DNA of 64,000 nucleotides from contig JAJPHG010000021.1 of NCBI GenBank assembly GCA_021325375.1, positions 1 to 64,000 on the forward strand. The letters run 5' to 3'. Made by a program: the position numbers and the translations under genes. The notes below the pieces were generated by a model. The model saw nothing but the letters and a program-made list of their open reading frames with translations, was not told the origin of the DNA and searched no databases. The stretch is from Alphaproteobacteria bacterium (GTDB taxonomy: Bacteria; Pseudomonadota; Alphaproteobacteria; Micropepsales; Micropepsaceae). Positions within the stretch are counted from its first letter, which is position 1, and each line of letters begins with the position of its first letter. Shown here one piece after another: positions 29,799 to 38,950 of this stretch.

Positions 29799-30670
29799 GG
29801 CGCGCGCGCCGGCGCGGGCGCGCCTGCCGCAAGCTCTTTATAGGCATAGGCCGCGGCCCCCAGGAACAGGCCCAGCGTGAACGGCGCCATGATGAACTGG
29901 ATGCCGATGATCGTGGCGATATGGGCGTCGAGGATGGTTTGGATGCGGTCGCTCAAGACCTCTGGCGTGAGCTTGTCGAGCACCGGCGTCAGCGCCAGGA
30001 GCTCGCGTCCCGTCAGCCAGAACACCGCGCCCAGAAGGATCAGCAGCGGCGGCAGCGTGACCGTGAACAGCACGCTGGTGATGCGCCAGAAATTGCCCCT
30101 GGCCAGCGTCCAGCCGCGCTCGAGGGTGATCCTGTTCTCCGCGACGGTGACCGGCGCCAGAAGAAAGCCCAATTGCGTGAGCGCGTAGAGCAGCGCGCAC
30201 GCGCCGCCGATGCCCACCACCGCCGTCACGGCCGCTGCGGCGATCTCGCTGCTGCCCGCGAGCGTTCCCGCCGCCAAGAGCGCCAGCACCAGGCCGATCA
30301 TGAGCACGAAGGCGATCAGCTTGAACAGCATCACTGCGCCCGTCATGCGCAGCTCCGCCATGCCGATCGAGAAATGGAAGATCGCAGGTCCCGTGCGCAG
30401 GCCGAGCGCCTGGCGCATGACCGCCACGGTGACGCAGGCCGAGAGCACCGCGTTCGCCAGCCAGAAGACGAGCCCCCTGAGGATCACGGGCGCGGCGGCG
30501 GCCGGGTTCTGTCCCTGCAGCGCCTCGCTGTCGCCCAGCGCGTGCGGCAGGAACGTCACGACCGCGACCGCCACCATCGGCGCCCAGATGAGCCCGATGA
30601 TCGTGCCGAGCTGGCCGAACGCGAACTGAAAGGCGAAACGGATCGCGGGGCCGACGGAGAGCTTTTTCAC
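29795..30670 (-). CDS. Six-span membrane protein, paralog 3 of 3
   Basis: 291 residues from GTG 30670, overlapping the previous stop (GTGA). About six hydrophobic spans. Shared motifs with the two upstream genes are GPAIFHFSIGMAELRMTGA, LGFLLAPVTVAENRITLERGWTLARGNFWRI, and a final AYAYKELA. No named family is certain; the pattern resembles polytopic proteins annotated only as hypothetical. The downstream MFS gene overlaps it, suggesting a common export or membrane-homeostasis unit (inference). Confidence 0.72.
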   Translation of the reverse strand: MKKLSVGPAIRFAFQFAFGQLGTIIGLIWAPMVAVAVVTFLPHALGDSEALQGQNPAAAAPVILRGLVFWLANAVLSACVTVAVMRQALGLRTGPAIFHFSIGMAELRMTGAVMLFKLIAFVLMIGLVLALLAAGTLAGSSEIAAAAVTAVVGIGGACALLYALTQLGFLLAPVTVAENRITLERGWTLARGNFWRITSVLFTVTLPPLLILLGAVFWLTGRELLALTPVLDKLTPEVLSDRIQTILDAHIATIIGIQFIMAPFTLGLFLGAAAYAYKELAAGAPAPARAP

Positions 30671-31602
30671 ATCCCCGTCCCCGCCGCCGCCCTGTAGGCG
30701 CCCGCCATGGCGCCGGTGCGAAGGCCGGTCGTCAGCGTCAGGGTGAGGAGGTTGAACAGGAACAGCAGCGGCAACAGCCCATGTGTGGCGCTCGCCGCCG
30801 CCATGACCGCGTCCGCCGGCGAGGCCGCATGCAGGACGATCGTCGTCAACTCCGTCTCCATCATCCGCACGCCGCCGAACAGGATCCGCGACAGCATGCC
30901 TGCGGCGATCTCGACCGGCAACAGCACCGCGAGGATCAGCCCCACGATCCGCCACACATTCCCCTTGGCCAGCGCCCAGGAGCGCGCCGGATCGATGCGC
31001 TCTTCCGCCACCACGACGGCGGGAAGCAGGAACACCAGGCGCAGCGCCACGTAGACAATCCACACGATTGCGGCGGCGACACTCAGGAACTTCGCAAGGC
31101 CCACGATCCCCGCCGCGTAATGCGTGACGGCCCACACGACAGCCACCACCAGCGCGCAGGTCGCGAGCGCGACCGCGATGACCATGGCCGCGGCGAGCAG
31201 AAGCGCGCCGATCATGCGCCACACCGGCGCGCCCAGCGAGAAATAGACGAATACCGGGCCTTGGCGCCGGCCCAGCGCCACCTCGAGCAGGCCCACGGAG
31301 ATCATCGCCTGCGCGGCGACGCCCGCGAGCCAGACCAGTCCCGCGAACGGCGCGAGATGGAACGCGGTCTGCAGCACGCGATCGCGGTCGTCACCGGAGA
31401 TGTGCAGGCCCGCGCTTCCATCGCCGGACAGATGCAGCGACTGGAGCCCGTGAATATCGGGCCAGACGCGCCAGGCGACGGCGGCGATGACGGCGCCCAG
31501 GATCAGGCCCGGCAGCCAGATGACGCCCAGGACCGAAAGGATCCGCGTGAACGCGAAGCGGTAGGCGGACGCGATCGTCCTCTCGAGCGCAATCGCAGCC
31601 AT
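30667..31602 (-). CDS. Six-span membrane protein, paralog 2 of 3
   Basis: 311 residues from ATG 31602, preceded by GGGAGG; a GTG at 31617 is in frame. It starts ALERTIASAYRFAFTRILSVLGVIWLPGLI, closely matching the start of paralog 1. It shares GPVFVYFSLGAPVWRMIGA, RLVFLLPAVVVAEERIDPARSWALAKGNVWRI and the final GAYRAA. About six spans. Stop and next start overlap as GTGA. Confidence 0.74.
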   Translation of the reverse strand: MAAIALERTIASAYRFAFTRILSVLGVIWLPGLILGAVIAAVAWRVWPDIHGLQSLHLSGDGSAGLHISGDDRDRVLQTAFHLAPFAGLVWLAGVAAQAMISVGLLEVALGRRQGPVFVYFSLGAPVWRMIGALLLAAAMVIAVALATCALVVAVVWAVTHYAAGIVGLAKFLSVAAAIVWIVYVALRLVFLLPAVVVAEERIDPARSWALAKGNVWRIVGLILAVLLPVEIAAGMLSRILFGGVRMMETELTTIVLHAASPADAVMAAASATHGLLPLLFLFNLLTLTLTTGLRTGAMAGAYRAAAGTGM

Positions 31603-31644
31603 GGCGCCTCCCGTCACCGTCTTAGATGGACCGGCCGGGCCGCT

Positions 31645-32580
31645 TTACAAGGCCTCCAGCGGATCGGGCGGGATCACGTTGCGATAGGCGCGCGCGCTCA
31701 TCGCGTTCGTCAGGCCGAGCAGGATCGGCCAGGTCACGATCTGATAGCCGATCATGAACAGCACCATGAACTTCAACGACGGCCACGCGGCGGCCCAGAA
31801 CTGCGCCGCCGAGTGCACCCCCTGCGCCTCCGCCGCATGCCGCAGCGGCAGCATCGCGTTCATCATCAACGGCATGGTGACGATGTTGCTGATCATCCCA
31901 AGACCCATCGCCGGCGCCAGCACGCAGACGATCACGAGCGCCACGATGCGCCAGAAATTCCCGGCCCCGAGCTGCCACGCGCGCCCGATCCCGATGCCGC
32001 CCTCGGCCACCACCACCGGCGGCAGGAAGAAGATGAGCCGCACGAAGGCATAGGCGCAGGCGCAGACCGCGGCCGCGATCGCCGCCGCTTCGACGAGCCC
32101 ATAGATCGCGGGCAGATGGAATTGCTCTCCCGCCCAGAACACCAGCAACACACCGAGGGCCACCAGCGCTATGCCGACATAGAGGGCGATGAAAGCGACG
32201 ATATGGGCGAGGATCAGGCGCCATACCGCGCTGCCGAGCGAGAAGTAAATGAAGACCGGACCTTCGATCAGGCCCAGCGCCTTCTGCTGCACGCCCACGA
32301 TCGTCATCGTCTGCAGCACCCAGAGCACGAGGTAGAGCGGTCCGGCGACGGTGAAGGCCTTCGCGACGAAGCGCAGCATCGCCTGCGCGGCGGCGTCCTT
32401 GTCGTCGGGGAGCGAGAAGAACAGGTTCGCGATGTCGGGCCAGAGAAACCAGAGCACGGCCGCGGTCGCCGCGAACGCCAGCAATGCGGGAAACCACGCG
32501 ATCCCGAAGATCGAGAGAATGTTGCGGAACGCGAAACGATAGGTCTCGTTGATCGTCCGCTCGAGCGGAATATGCACCAT
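31645..32580 (-). CDS. Six-span membrane protein, paralog 1 of 3
   Basis: 311 residues, first gene of the membrane block. It starts PLERTINETYRFAFRNILSIFGIAWFPALL and shares GPVFIYFSLGSAVWRLILA and RLIFFLPPVVVAEGGIGIGRAWQLGAGNFWRI with the other two. The recurring VVVAE...RAW.LA.GNFWRI segment looks like an amphipathic helix leading into a span. Function unknown. It is divergent from the amidase genes across 169 bases (32581-32749), where I see no clear element. Confidence 0.74.
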   Translation of the reverse strand: MVHIPLERTINETYRFAFRNILSIFGIAWFPALLAFAATAAVLWFLWPDIANLFFSLPDDKDAAAQAMLRFVAKAFTVAGPLYLVLWVLQTMTIVGVQQKALGLIEGPVFIYFSLGSAVWRLILAHIVAFIALYVGIALVALGVLLVFWAGEQFHLPAIYGLVEAAAIAAAVCACAYAFVRLIFFLPPVVVAEGGIGIGRAWQLGAGNFWRIVALVIVCVLAPAMGLGMISNIVTMPLMMNAMLPLRHAAEAQGVHSAAQFWAAAWPSLKFMVLFMIGYQIVTWPILLGLTNAMSARAYRNVIPPDPLEAL

Positions 32581-32749
32581 CTACGCCTCCCCGACTGCCC
32601 TTGGGGGATATTACAACAATTTGCCCCAATCGTCATGGGCGCCCTTGAGGCGGCCATGACGATTGGGCTGGCGAAACCCACAAAATGAACCTGCCGTGAC
32701 AGGCTCGGGCCGGGTCGGCTAGGGTCGCGCGCCGGATGAGGGGTTGGAC

Positions 32750-34180
32750 ATGGCGATACGCGACTACGCGCAATATGACGGCGTCGGCCTGGCCGAGCTG
32801 GTGGCGAAGAAGAAGGTCAAGGCCATCGAGCTGCTCGACGAGGCGATCGCGCGCGCCGAGGCGCTCAATCCCAAGCTCAATGCCATCATCTACAAGGACT
32901 ACGATCGCGCGCGCGAAGCCGCGAAGGCCAAGCTGCCGAAAGGCGTCTTCACCGGCGTGCCGTTCCTGCTCAAGGACATCCTGGCGATGGCGCAAGGCGT
33001 TCCCACCCGCCAGGCGTCGCGCTTCATGCCGCCGGTTCCCTGGCCGCACGATTCCACGCTGGTGCGGCGGTTCAAGCAAGCGGGCCTCGTCCCGTTCGGC
33101 AAGACCAACGTGCCGGAGTTCGGGCTCGTGCCGACGACGGAGTCCAAGCTCTACGGCGCGGCGCACAATCCCTGGAACCTCGCCCATTCGACCGGCGGCT
33201 CGTCGGGCGGGTCGGGCGCAGCGGTCGCCGCCGGCATCGTGCCGCTCGCCCACGCGAACGACGGCGGCGGCTCCATCCGCATCCCCGCCTCGTGCTGCGG
33301 TCTCGTCGGCCTCAAGCCGACACGCGGGCGCAGCTCCAACGGTCCCGAGTTCGGCGAGGTGATCGACGGCCTGGGCGTCGACCTGGTCGTCTCGCGCAGC
33401 GTGCGCGACACCGCGGCCGCGCTCGATGCCATCTCAGGCTACGAGCCCGGCGATCCTTACAGCGCGACGCCCGCGCCGGATTCCTATCTCGCGGCGATGA
33501 AGCGAAAGCCGAAGAAGCTGCGCATCTCCTTCTCGACGAAGAAGCTCGACGGCGGCGCGCTGCATGCCGATTGCGCCGCGGCTGTGAAGCGCGCCGCCAA
33601 GCTCTGCGCCGATCTCGGCCACGAGGTCGAGGAGACCGCGCCCACGCTCGACCAGGCGATGCTGATCCCGATGTTCATGGCGCTGTGGGGCGCCAACCTC
33701 GCCGCCGGCATCGACACGGTGGCGATGCTCACCGGACAGACGCCCTCGCCCGATCTCTTCGAAGGCCTGACCTGGGGACTCTATGAGGAAGGCAAGAAGG
33801 TCTCCGCCACGCAATATCTGATGGCCAAGCAAGGCATGAACGCGGCCTCGCGCGAGATGGCGCGCTTCCACGAGACGTACGATTTCTGGATCAGCGCCAC
33901 GCTGGGCGAGCCGCCGGTCAAGCTGGGCACCTTCGACATGGACGAGCGCGATCCGCAGAAATCCTTCGCGCCCATCATCGACTATGTGCCGTTCACCGCG
34001 ATGCAGAACGTCACCGGCCAGCCCGCGATCAACCTGCCGCTCCATTGGAACAAGCAGGGCCTGCCCGTCGGCGTGCAGTTCGTCGGGCGCTTCGGCGACG
34101 AGCTCGGCCTGTTGCGCCTCGCGGGCCAGCTCGAAAGCGCGGCACCGTGGAAGGACCAATACGCGAAGATAAAGGTGTGA
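32750..34180 (+). CDS. Amidase-signature hydrolase 1
   Basis: 476 residues from ATG 32750, with GAGGGG upstream; an in-frame TTG at 32744 is less likely. The Ser-cisSer-Lys triad is complete: Lys75 in PFLLKD, Ser151 in [10 protein letters not shown], and Ser175 in [10 protein letters not shown]. Cytoplasmic. Amidase-family enzymes hydrolyse amides, carbamates or 6-aminohexanoate-type oligomers; substrate cannot be assigned. It is not GatA, since no gatC/gatB partners are nearby. The paralog follows after two bases. Confidence 0.88.
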   Translation: MAIRDYAQYDGVGLAELVAKKKVKAIELLDEAIARAEALNPKLNAIIYKDYDRAREAAKAKLPKGVFTGVPFLLKDILAMAQGVPTRQASRFMPPVPWPHDSTLVRRFKQAGLVPFGKTNVPEFGLVPTTESKLYGAAHNPWNLAHSTGGSSGGSGAAVAAGIVPLAHANDGGGSIRIPASCCGLVGLKPTRGRSSNGPEFGEVIDGLGVDLVVSRSVRDTAAALDAISGYEPGDPYSATPAPDSYLAAMKRKPKKLRISFSTKKLDGGALHADCAAAVKRAAKLCADLGHEVEETAPTLDQAMLIPMFMALWGANLAAGIDTVAMLTGQTPSPDLFEGLTWGLYEEGKKVSATQYLMAKQGMNAASREMARFHETYDFWISATLGEPPVKLGTFDMDERDPQKSFAPIIDYVPFTAMQNVTGQPAINLPLHWNKQGLPVGVQFVGRFGDELGLLRLAGQLESAAPWKDQYAKIKV

Positions 34181-34182
34181 CC

Positions 34183-35616
34183 ATGGGTTTCGCCGAATAC
34201 GACCGTTACGACGGTTTGGGTCTCGCTCATCTCGTGCGCCGCAAGGAGGTCTCGGCCGTCGAACTCGTCGACGAAGCGATCGCGCGCATCGAGCGCCACA
34301 ATCCCACGCTCAACGCCGTCGTCTACAAGGCCTATGACGAGGCGCGCGCGGCCGCGAAGGGCAAGCTCGCCGACGGGCCGTTCAAGGGCGTGCCGTTCCT
34401 GATCAAGGACATCGGCCTGCCGGTCGCGGGCTGGCCGATGACCGACGGCTCGGCGTTCCTGCGCGACTACGTCTCGCCGGAAGACTCCGTGCTGACCAGG
34501 CGCTACCGCGATGCGGGCGTGGTGCTGGTCGGCAAGACCAATACGCCGGAGTTCGGCATCCCCGGCACGACGGAAGGCCGGCATCTGGGCGTCTGCCGCA
34601 ATCCCTGGAACCCGGATCATTCCACGGGCGGGTCGTCCGGTGGTGCCGCGGCGGCGGTGGCGAGCGGCATGGTGGCGATGGCGCATGGCAGCGACGGGCT
34701 GGGCTCGATCCGGATTCCCGCGGCGCAGTGCGGCCTCGTCGGCATGAAACCGACGCAGTGGAGGAACCCCGGCGGACCCGATGACAGCAGCCGCGCGCAC
34801 GGCCTCGTCGTCGATCACGTGCTGACGCGCAGCGTGCGCGATTCGGCCGCGATGCTCGATTGGACCGGCTGGCCGGAGGACGACGCACCCTACGCCGCGC
34901 CCGGCAAGGCGCGGCCATACATGGACGAGATCAGGACCGCGCCGGGCCGCCTGAAGATCGGTCTGTATACGGAGGTTCCCAAGGGCATTGCGCCGCATCC
35001 CGACGTCCAGGCCGTGTTCGACGCCACCGCAAAGACGCTGGAAGAGCTCGGCCACACGCTGATCGTGAAGAAGGACCTGCCCATCGACTGGCGCAAGCTC
35101 TATCGCGCGCAGGCCGCGGTGTCGGGCGCGATGTTCGTCGCCAATATCGACCGCTGGAAAGAGGTCATCGGCCGCGAGCCGGAAGCGGACGAGCTCGAGC
35201 CGCTCGCCTGGGCGAGCTACAAGGGCTCGCTCAAGCTCACGCCGTCGATGATCGGCACCGGCCTGCAGAACCTGCGCCTGGTCTCGCGCGACATCCTCAG
35301 GCTATGGCGCGAGTTCGACGTGCTGCTCTCGCCGGTGACGATCACGCCCGCGCCGCGCATCGGCTTCCTCGATCCGGTGAACGTGCCGCCACGCGAGTTC
35401 AACCAGCGCCAGTCCCAGGTGTTCGGCTACACCCCGCCCTACAACATCACCGGCCAGCCTTCGCTGTCGCTGCCCATGGGCCAGTCGAGCGACGGTCTTC
35501 CCATCGGCATGATGTTCACCGGCCGCTACGGCGACGAAGCCACGCTCTACCGCCTCGCCGCCCAGCTCGAAGAAGCGCGTCCGTGGAGCGGACGGCATGC
35601 GCAGGTGTGGGGATAA
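34183..35616 (+). CDS. Amidase-signature hydrolase 2 (tandem paralog)
   Basis: 477 residues from ATG 34183, two bases after the first amidase. The triad falls at identical positions: Lys75 (PFLIKD), Ser151 (STGGSSGG) and Ser175 (GLGSIRIPAA). The N-terminal 60 residues align closely with gene 1 (EYDRYDGLGLAHLVRRKEVS against [20 protein letters not shown]). This indicates a tandem duplication that has since diverged, probably toward different amide substrates. The desaturase gene is convergent, six bases away. Confidence 0.87.
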   Translation: MGFAEYDRYDGLGLAHLVRRKEVSAVELVDEAIARIERHNPTLNAVVYKAYDEARAAAKGKLADGPFKGVPFLIKDIGLPVAGWPMTDGSAFLRDYVSPEDSVLTRRYRDAGVVLVGKTNTPEFGIPGTTEGRHLGVCRNPWNPDHSTGGSSGGAAAAVASGMVAMAHGSDGLGSIRIPAAQCGLVGMKPTQWRNPGGPDDSSRAHGLVVDHVLTRSVRDSAAMLDWTGWPEDDAPYAAPGKARPYMDEIRTAPGRLKIGLYTEVPKGIAPHPDVQAVFDATAKTLEELGHTLIVKKDLPIDWRKLYRAQAAVSGAMFVANIDRWKEVIGREPEADELEPLAWASYKGSLKLTPSMIGTGLQNLRLVSRDILRLWREFDVLLSPVTITPAPRIGFLDPVNVPPREFNQRQSQVFGYTPPYNITGQPSLSLPMGQSSDGLPIGMMFTGRYGDEATLYRLAAQLEEARPWSGRHAQVWG

Positions 35617-35622
35617 CGAGCC

Positions 35623-36513
35623 CTAGCTGAGCCTCACCGGCCCGTGGAACTGGCGCGCGACCGCGCCGAGCCACGGGCCGTCGTCGTCCGCCGTCCCGAA
35701 CGCCTGCGGCAACGCGCTCCAATGCAGGTCGGGATTTTGGTGATGCACGCCGTGGAAGTTCTGGTTCAGCACCAGAAAGGATAGCCGGGACGGGAACCTC
35801 GTGTTCCTGGCCTCCTGGCGCGAGTCGAGCGGCATGCCGTAATGCGCCGCGTTGTCGAGCACCGACAGGACCGACCAGCGTCCCAGGATGCAGAGCGCGA
35901 ACACCCACCACTGCGCGCGCCAGGCCGCGGCGGCAAGGATCGTCAGCAGCACGAATGAAACAAGGTCGGTCCTGACCATCGCGCGACGCGCCGGGTTGGA
36001 GAATGTGCGCGACGTGGCTTGGCGCAGGACCGCCGCGTCGTCGCCCGGCGCCATGCGCGCCACGACGCGTTCCATCGTCGGGACCGGAAGCACGGCCAGA
36101 TAGGGCGCGAGCGCATAGATCAGCGCGTTGCCGAGCACGAGCTTGGCGAAATAGGCGGGCGCCGCGCCGGCATAGCTCTTCCCGGCCGGAAGGTGCTCCG
36201 GGCGGTCGAACTCGTGGCGGTTGAAGGCGTGGTGCGCGAGGTGGCCGAAGCGCATCGTCTCCCACGGCAGGCCCAGCGTGACGCCGAGCACGCGTCCGAC
36301 GCGCCGGTTCCATTCGGACGCGCGGAACATGTTGCCGTGCATGGTCTCGTGCATCAGGCCGTAATGCAGCGGCGCGGAGAAGATTACCGTGGCGGCAAGG
36401 ATCACGGCCCCCGCGCTCCAGCCCGGAAACAGCAGCGGAAAGACGCCGAACTCCAGCGCGGCGATCACGCCGGCGGCCGCCAGAAAACCGATATCCAGAA
36501 CCTTTGTTCGCAA
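35623..36513 (-). CDS. Membrane fatty acid desaturase-family protein
   Basis: 296 residues if started at TTG 36513, which has AAGGGGA upstream; an in-frame TTG at 36546 adds 11. The His boxes of the membrane di-iron desaturase/hydroxylase family are HETMH, HLAHHAFNRHE and FHGVHHQNP. Four or so spans surround them. The substrate may be a fatty acyl chain, carotenoid or sphingoid base. It converges with the amidases and diverges from trmFO. Confidence 0.82.
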   Translation of the reverse strand: MRTKVLDIGFLAAAGVIAALEFGVFPLLFPGWSAGAVILAATVIFSAPLHYGLMHETMHGNMFRASEWNRRVGRVLGVTLGLPWETMRFGHLAHHAFNRHEFDRPEHLPAGKSYAGAAPAYFAKLVLGNALIYALAPYLAVLPVPTMERVVARMAPGDDAAVLRQATSRTFSNPARRAMVRTDLVSFVLLTILAAAAWRAQWWVFALCILGRWSVLSVLDNAAHYGMPLDSRQEARNTRFPSRLSFLVLNQNFHGVHHQNPDLHWSALPQAFGTADDDGPWLGAVARQFHGPVRLS

Positions 36514-36616
36514 AGCCGTTCCCCTTCCCCACTCATAAACGGCCAAATCGGCCGTTCCGTCGCAAGGCTAACACGGATGTTGAGCGACCGGGCGGTTAGG
36601 CCTATCTGATGCAGGA

Positions 36617-37954
36617 ATGAAGACCATCCACATCATCGGCGGCGGGCTTGCCGGCAGCGAGGCGGCTTGGGCGGCTGCCGAGGCCGGCGCGCGCGTCGTC
36701 CTGCACGAGATGCGCCCCGTGCGCGGTACCGACGCGCATCAGACGGATGGTTTGGCGGAGCTCGTCTGCTCGAACTCGCTGCGCTCCGACGATTGGGCGA
36801 ACAACGCGGTCGGCCTGCTGCACGAGGAGATGCGCCGCGCCGGCTCGCTGATCCTGCGCGCGGCGGACGCCCTTCGCCTGCCCGCGGGCGGCGCGCTCGC
36901 CGTCGACCGGCACGGCTTCTCGCAAAGCGTGACGCGGGCGCTTGGCGAGCATCCGCGGATCGAGATCCGGCGCGAGGAGGTGGCGGGACTGCCGCCGGCC
37001 GAATGGGGCTCGACGATCGTCGCCACCGGGCCTCTGACCTCTCCCGCGCTGGCGGAGGCGGTCCGTGCACTGACGAACGACGAGGGCCTCGCCTTCTTCG
37101 ACGCCATCGCGCCCATCGTGCACAAGGAGTCCATCGACTTCGACGTCTGCTGGATGCAGTCGCGCTACGACAAATCCGGTCCTGGCGGCGATGGCGCCGA
37201 TTACGTCAACTGCCCGATGGACGAGACGCAGTACAAGGCCTTCATCGCCGCGCTGATCGAGGGCGAGAAGACCGATTTCAAGGAGTGGGAGAAGTCCACG
37301 CCCTATTTCGAGGGCTGCCTGCCGATCGAGGTGATGGCGGCGCGCGGGCCCGAGACGCTGCGCTTCGGGCCGATGAAGCCAGTGGGCCTTTGCGACGCGC
37401 GCACCGGCAAGCGGCCTTGGGCCGTCGTGCAGCTTCGCCAGGACAACGCGCTCGGCACGCTGTGGAACATGGTGGGCTTCCAGACCAAGCTCAAGCACGG
37501 CGAGCAGACGCGCATCTTCCGCACGATCCCGGGGCTTCAGAACGCGAGCTTCGCCAGGCTCGGCGGCCTGCACCGCAACACCTTCATCAACGCGCCGCGC
37601 CTGTTGGACGCGCAGCTCAGGCTGAAGGCGCGGCCCGACCTGCGCTTTGCGGGCCAGGTCACGGGCGTCGAGGGTTATGTCGAGAGCGCGGCCATCGGAC
37701 TGATCGCCGGGCGGTTCGCGGCCGGGCTCGAGACGCCGCCGCCGCCGACCACCGCGTTCGGCGCTCTCCTCGCCCACATCACCGGCGGCGCGGACGCCAA
37801 GACCTTCCAGCCGATGAACGTCAATTTCGGGCTCTTCCCCGAGTTCAGGACCGCGAAGGGCAAGGACCGCAAGCGCGCGATGTCCGAGCGCGCGCTGGTG
37901 GATTTGGCGGTGTGGCTAGAGCAAGCCGCGCCTTCGCACGCGATCAGCGCCTGA
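36617..37954 (+). CDS. trmFO: Folate-dependent tRNA (uracil-54-C5)-methyltransferase TrmFO
   Basis: 445 residues. FAD- and methylenetetrahydrofolate-dependent formation of ribothymidine-54 in tRNA. The dinucleotide-binding start [21 protein letters not shown] and the family stretches [43 protein letters not shown] and [13 protein letters not shown] are present. Length is typical. Start ATG 36617. Confidence 0.96.
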   Translation: MKTIHIIGGGLAGSEAAWAAAEAGARVVLHEMRPVRGTDAHQTDGLAELVCSNSLRSDDWANNAVGLLHEEMRRAGSLILRAADALRLPAGGALAVDRHGFSQSVTRALGEHPRIEIRREEVAGLPPAEWGSTIVATGPLTSPALAEAVRALTNDEGLAFFDAIAPIVHKESIDFDVCWMQSRYDKSGPGGDGADYVNCPMDETQYKAFIAALIEGEKTDFKEWEKSTPYFEGCLPIEVMAARGPETLRFGPMKPVGLCDARTGKRPWAVVQLRQDNALGTLWNMVGFQTKLKHGEQTRIFRTIPGLQNASFARLGGLHRNTFINAPRLLDAQLRLKARPDLRFAGQVTGVEGYVESAAIGLIAGRFAAGLETPPPPTTAFGALLAHITGGADAKTFQPMNVNFGLFPEFRTAKGKDRKRAMSERALVDLAVWLEQAAPSHAISA

Positions 37955-37972
37955 ATCTGCCTCCCACTGATG

Positions 37973-38144
37973 TCATGGCCCGCGAATGCGGGACACCCAG
38001 TTAGGTTCTGCACGATGTCGAAAAGACTCACGCGGAGGCCGCGGAGTTAAGCTCTTCTCCACGACCTCCGCGTCTCCGCGTGATCTATTTTGGAAAGAGC
38101 TCGACAGATGTCATCTGGGTGGCCCGCATTAGCGGGCCATGACA
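37973..38144. repeat. Pair of inverted palindromic repeats after trmFO
   Basis: One copy at 37973-37999 (GTCATGGCCCGCGAATGCGGG followed by ACACCC) and an inverted copy at 38117-38144 (GGGTGGCCCGCATTAGCGGG, then CCATGAC). They frame a further hairpin. The same unit occurs several times at 42572-42773. It is a REP-like family that accumulates between genes. Confidence 0.72.
38028..38083. terminator. Long hairpin between trmFO and the phytoene-synthase-like gene
   Basis: TCACGCGGAG (38028-38037) pairs with CTCCGCGTGA (38074-38083), with a second inner pairing CGCGGAG/CTCCGCG. The loop holds TTAAGCTCTTCTCC. TCTATTTT follows on the plus strand. It lies between convergent genes and could terminate trmFO transcripts, though the T-run is weak; it may instead be another mobile palindrome. 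Confidence 0.4.
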
Positions 38145-38172
38145 AGGGGTTGGGGGATGTCCGTCAACGATT

Positions 38173-38895
38173 CTATATCCGTCCGCGCAGCGACGCGCCG
38201 AGGAGCGCGATCTGGCGGCGGTGGATTGAGACCTCCTTGCGCGGATAGCGCAGATAGATTGGCACCAGCGTCGCGGGCAGGAACGCGGGCAGCGCGCGCC
38301 TCGGCCGCTTCATGCGGCGCGCCAGGCCGAGATGCGTCCGCGCGGCCGCGGCCGTATCGTCGTCGTCCGGGATGAAAGGCCTGCCGCGGCCGATGGCGCG
38401 GTTCAGCAGCAGACCGCAAAGCCCGTAGGCCGCGCCCGCCTCGCGCGCGAGATCGTCGAAGCGGTCTTCGCCGCCCAGGATGCGCGACGCCAGCCGCATC
38501 ACATTCCCCGACGTCGCGTCGACATAGGCGTCGCGCCTGGCAGTGTCCTCGAAGGTTCCTTCGAGCAGGTCGAACTGCCGTGCATCGATCATCGCATCGA
38601 ACAGGGCCCCAGGAAGGTCGATGGCGGCGAAGGTCTGAGCGAGCGCCTGCGCCACGTGATGCGGGCGCGGCGCGCCGCTGCGTGCGCCTTCCAGGCTCTC
38701 GCGCCACCAGGCCAGGCGGATCTCGCCCAGCATCGGCTCGCGCACCGTCTCGCCGATGCGCGCGATCTCGTGATTGAAGGCATAGAGCGCGAAGAGATGC
38801 GGGCGGAGCATCGCCGGCGCGAAAAGTCCCGAGAAATAGCGGTCCGGATCGCGCTCGCGCACCAGCCGCGCGCACTCCTCGAAGACGCCGCTCAC
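38173..38895 (-). CDS. Squalene/phytoene synthase-family protein
   Basis: 240 residues from GTG 38895. The family features are ARLVRERDPDRYFSGLFAP, ALYAFNHEIARIGE, WWRESLEG, QFDLLEGTFED and GAAYGLCGLLL. The first Asp-rich prenyl-diphosphate motif (DxxxD) is replaced by NHEIAR, and the protein is shorter than true synthases. It therefore fits the NDUFAF6-like branch better than a carotenoid or hopanoid enzyme. A role in respiratory complex assembly is inference. Confidence 0.72.
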   Translation of the reverse strand: MSGVFEECARLVRERDPDRYFSGLFAPAMLRPHLFALYAFNHEIARIGETVREPMLGEIRLAWWRESLEGARSGAPRPHHVAQALAQTFAAIDLPGALFDAMIDARQFDLLEGTFEDTARRDAYVDATSGNVMRLASRILGGEDRFDDLAREAGAAYGLCGLLLNRAIGRGRPFIPDDDDTAAAARTHLGLARRMKRPRRALPAFLPATLVPIYLRYPRKEVSIHRRQIALLGASLRGRI

Positions 38896-38902
38896 AACGA
38901 AA

Positions 38903-38926
38903 GAGCCGCCCGTCGCCGGGCGGCTC
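38903..38926 (-). terminator. Intrinsic terminator with GCGA tetraloop
   Basis: GAGCCGCCCG and CGGGCGGCTC pair perfectly over ten bases around a four-base loop that reads GCGA on the minus strand; TTTCG follows. It is placed 25 bases after the stop of the upstream minus-strand gene. Confidence 0.72.
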
Positions 38927-38950
38927 CCCCGAATTCACGCACGGCCAGGG

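Noticed and set aside
29795..31222. 475-codon reading of the third membrane paralog
   Set aside because: The first part is out of frame with the overlapping paralog 2; the GTG at 30670 begins the homologous sequence.
32750..35616. GatA (glutamyl-tRNA amidotransferase subunit) identity for the amidases
   Set aside because: There are two tandem paralogs, no gatB or gatC nearby, and the substrate-region sequence does not follow GatA.
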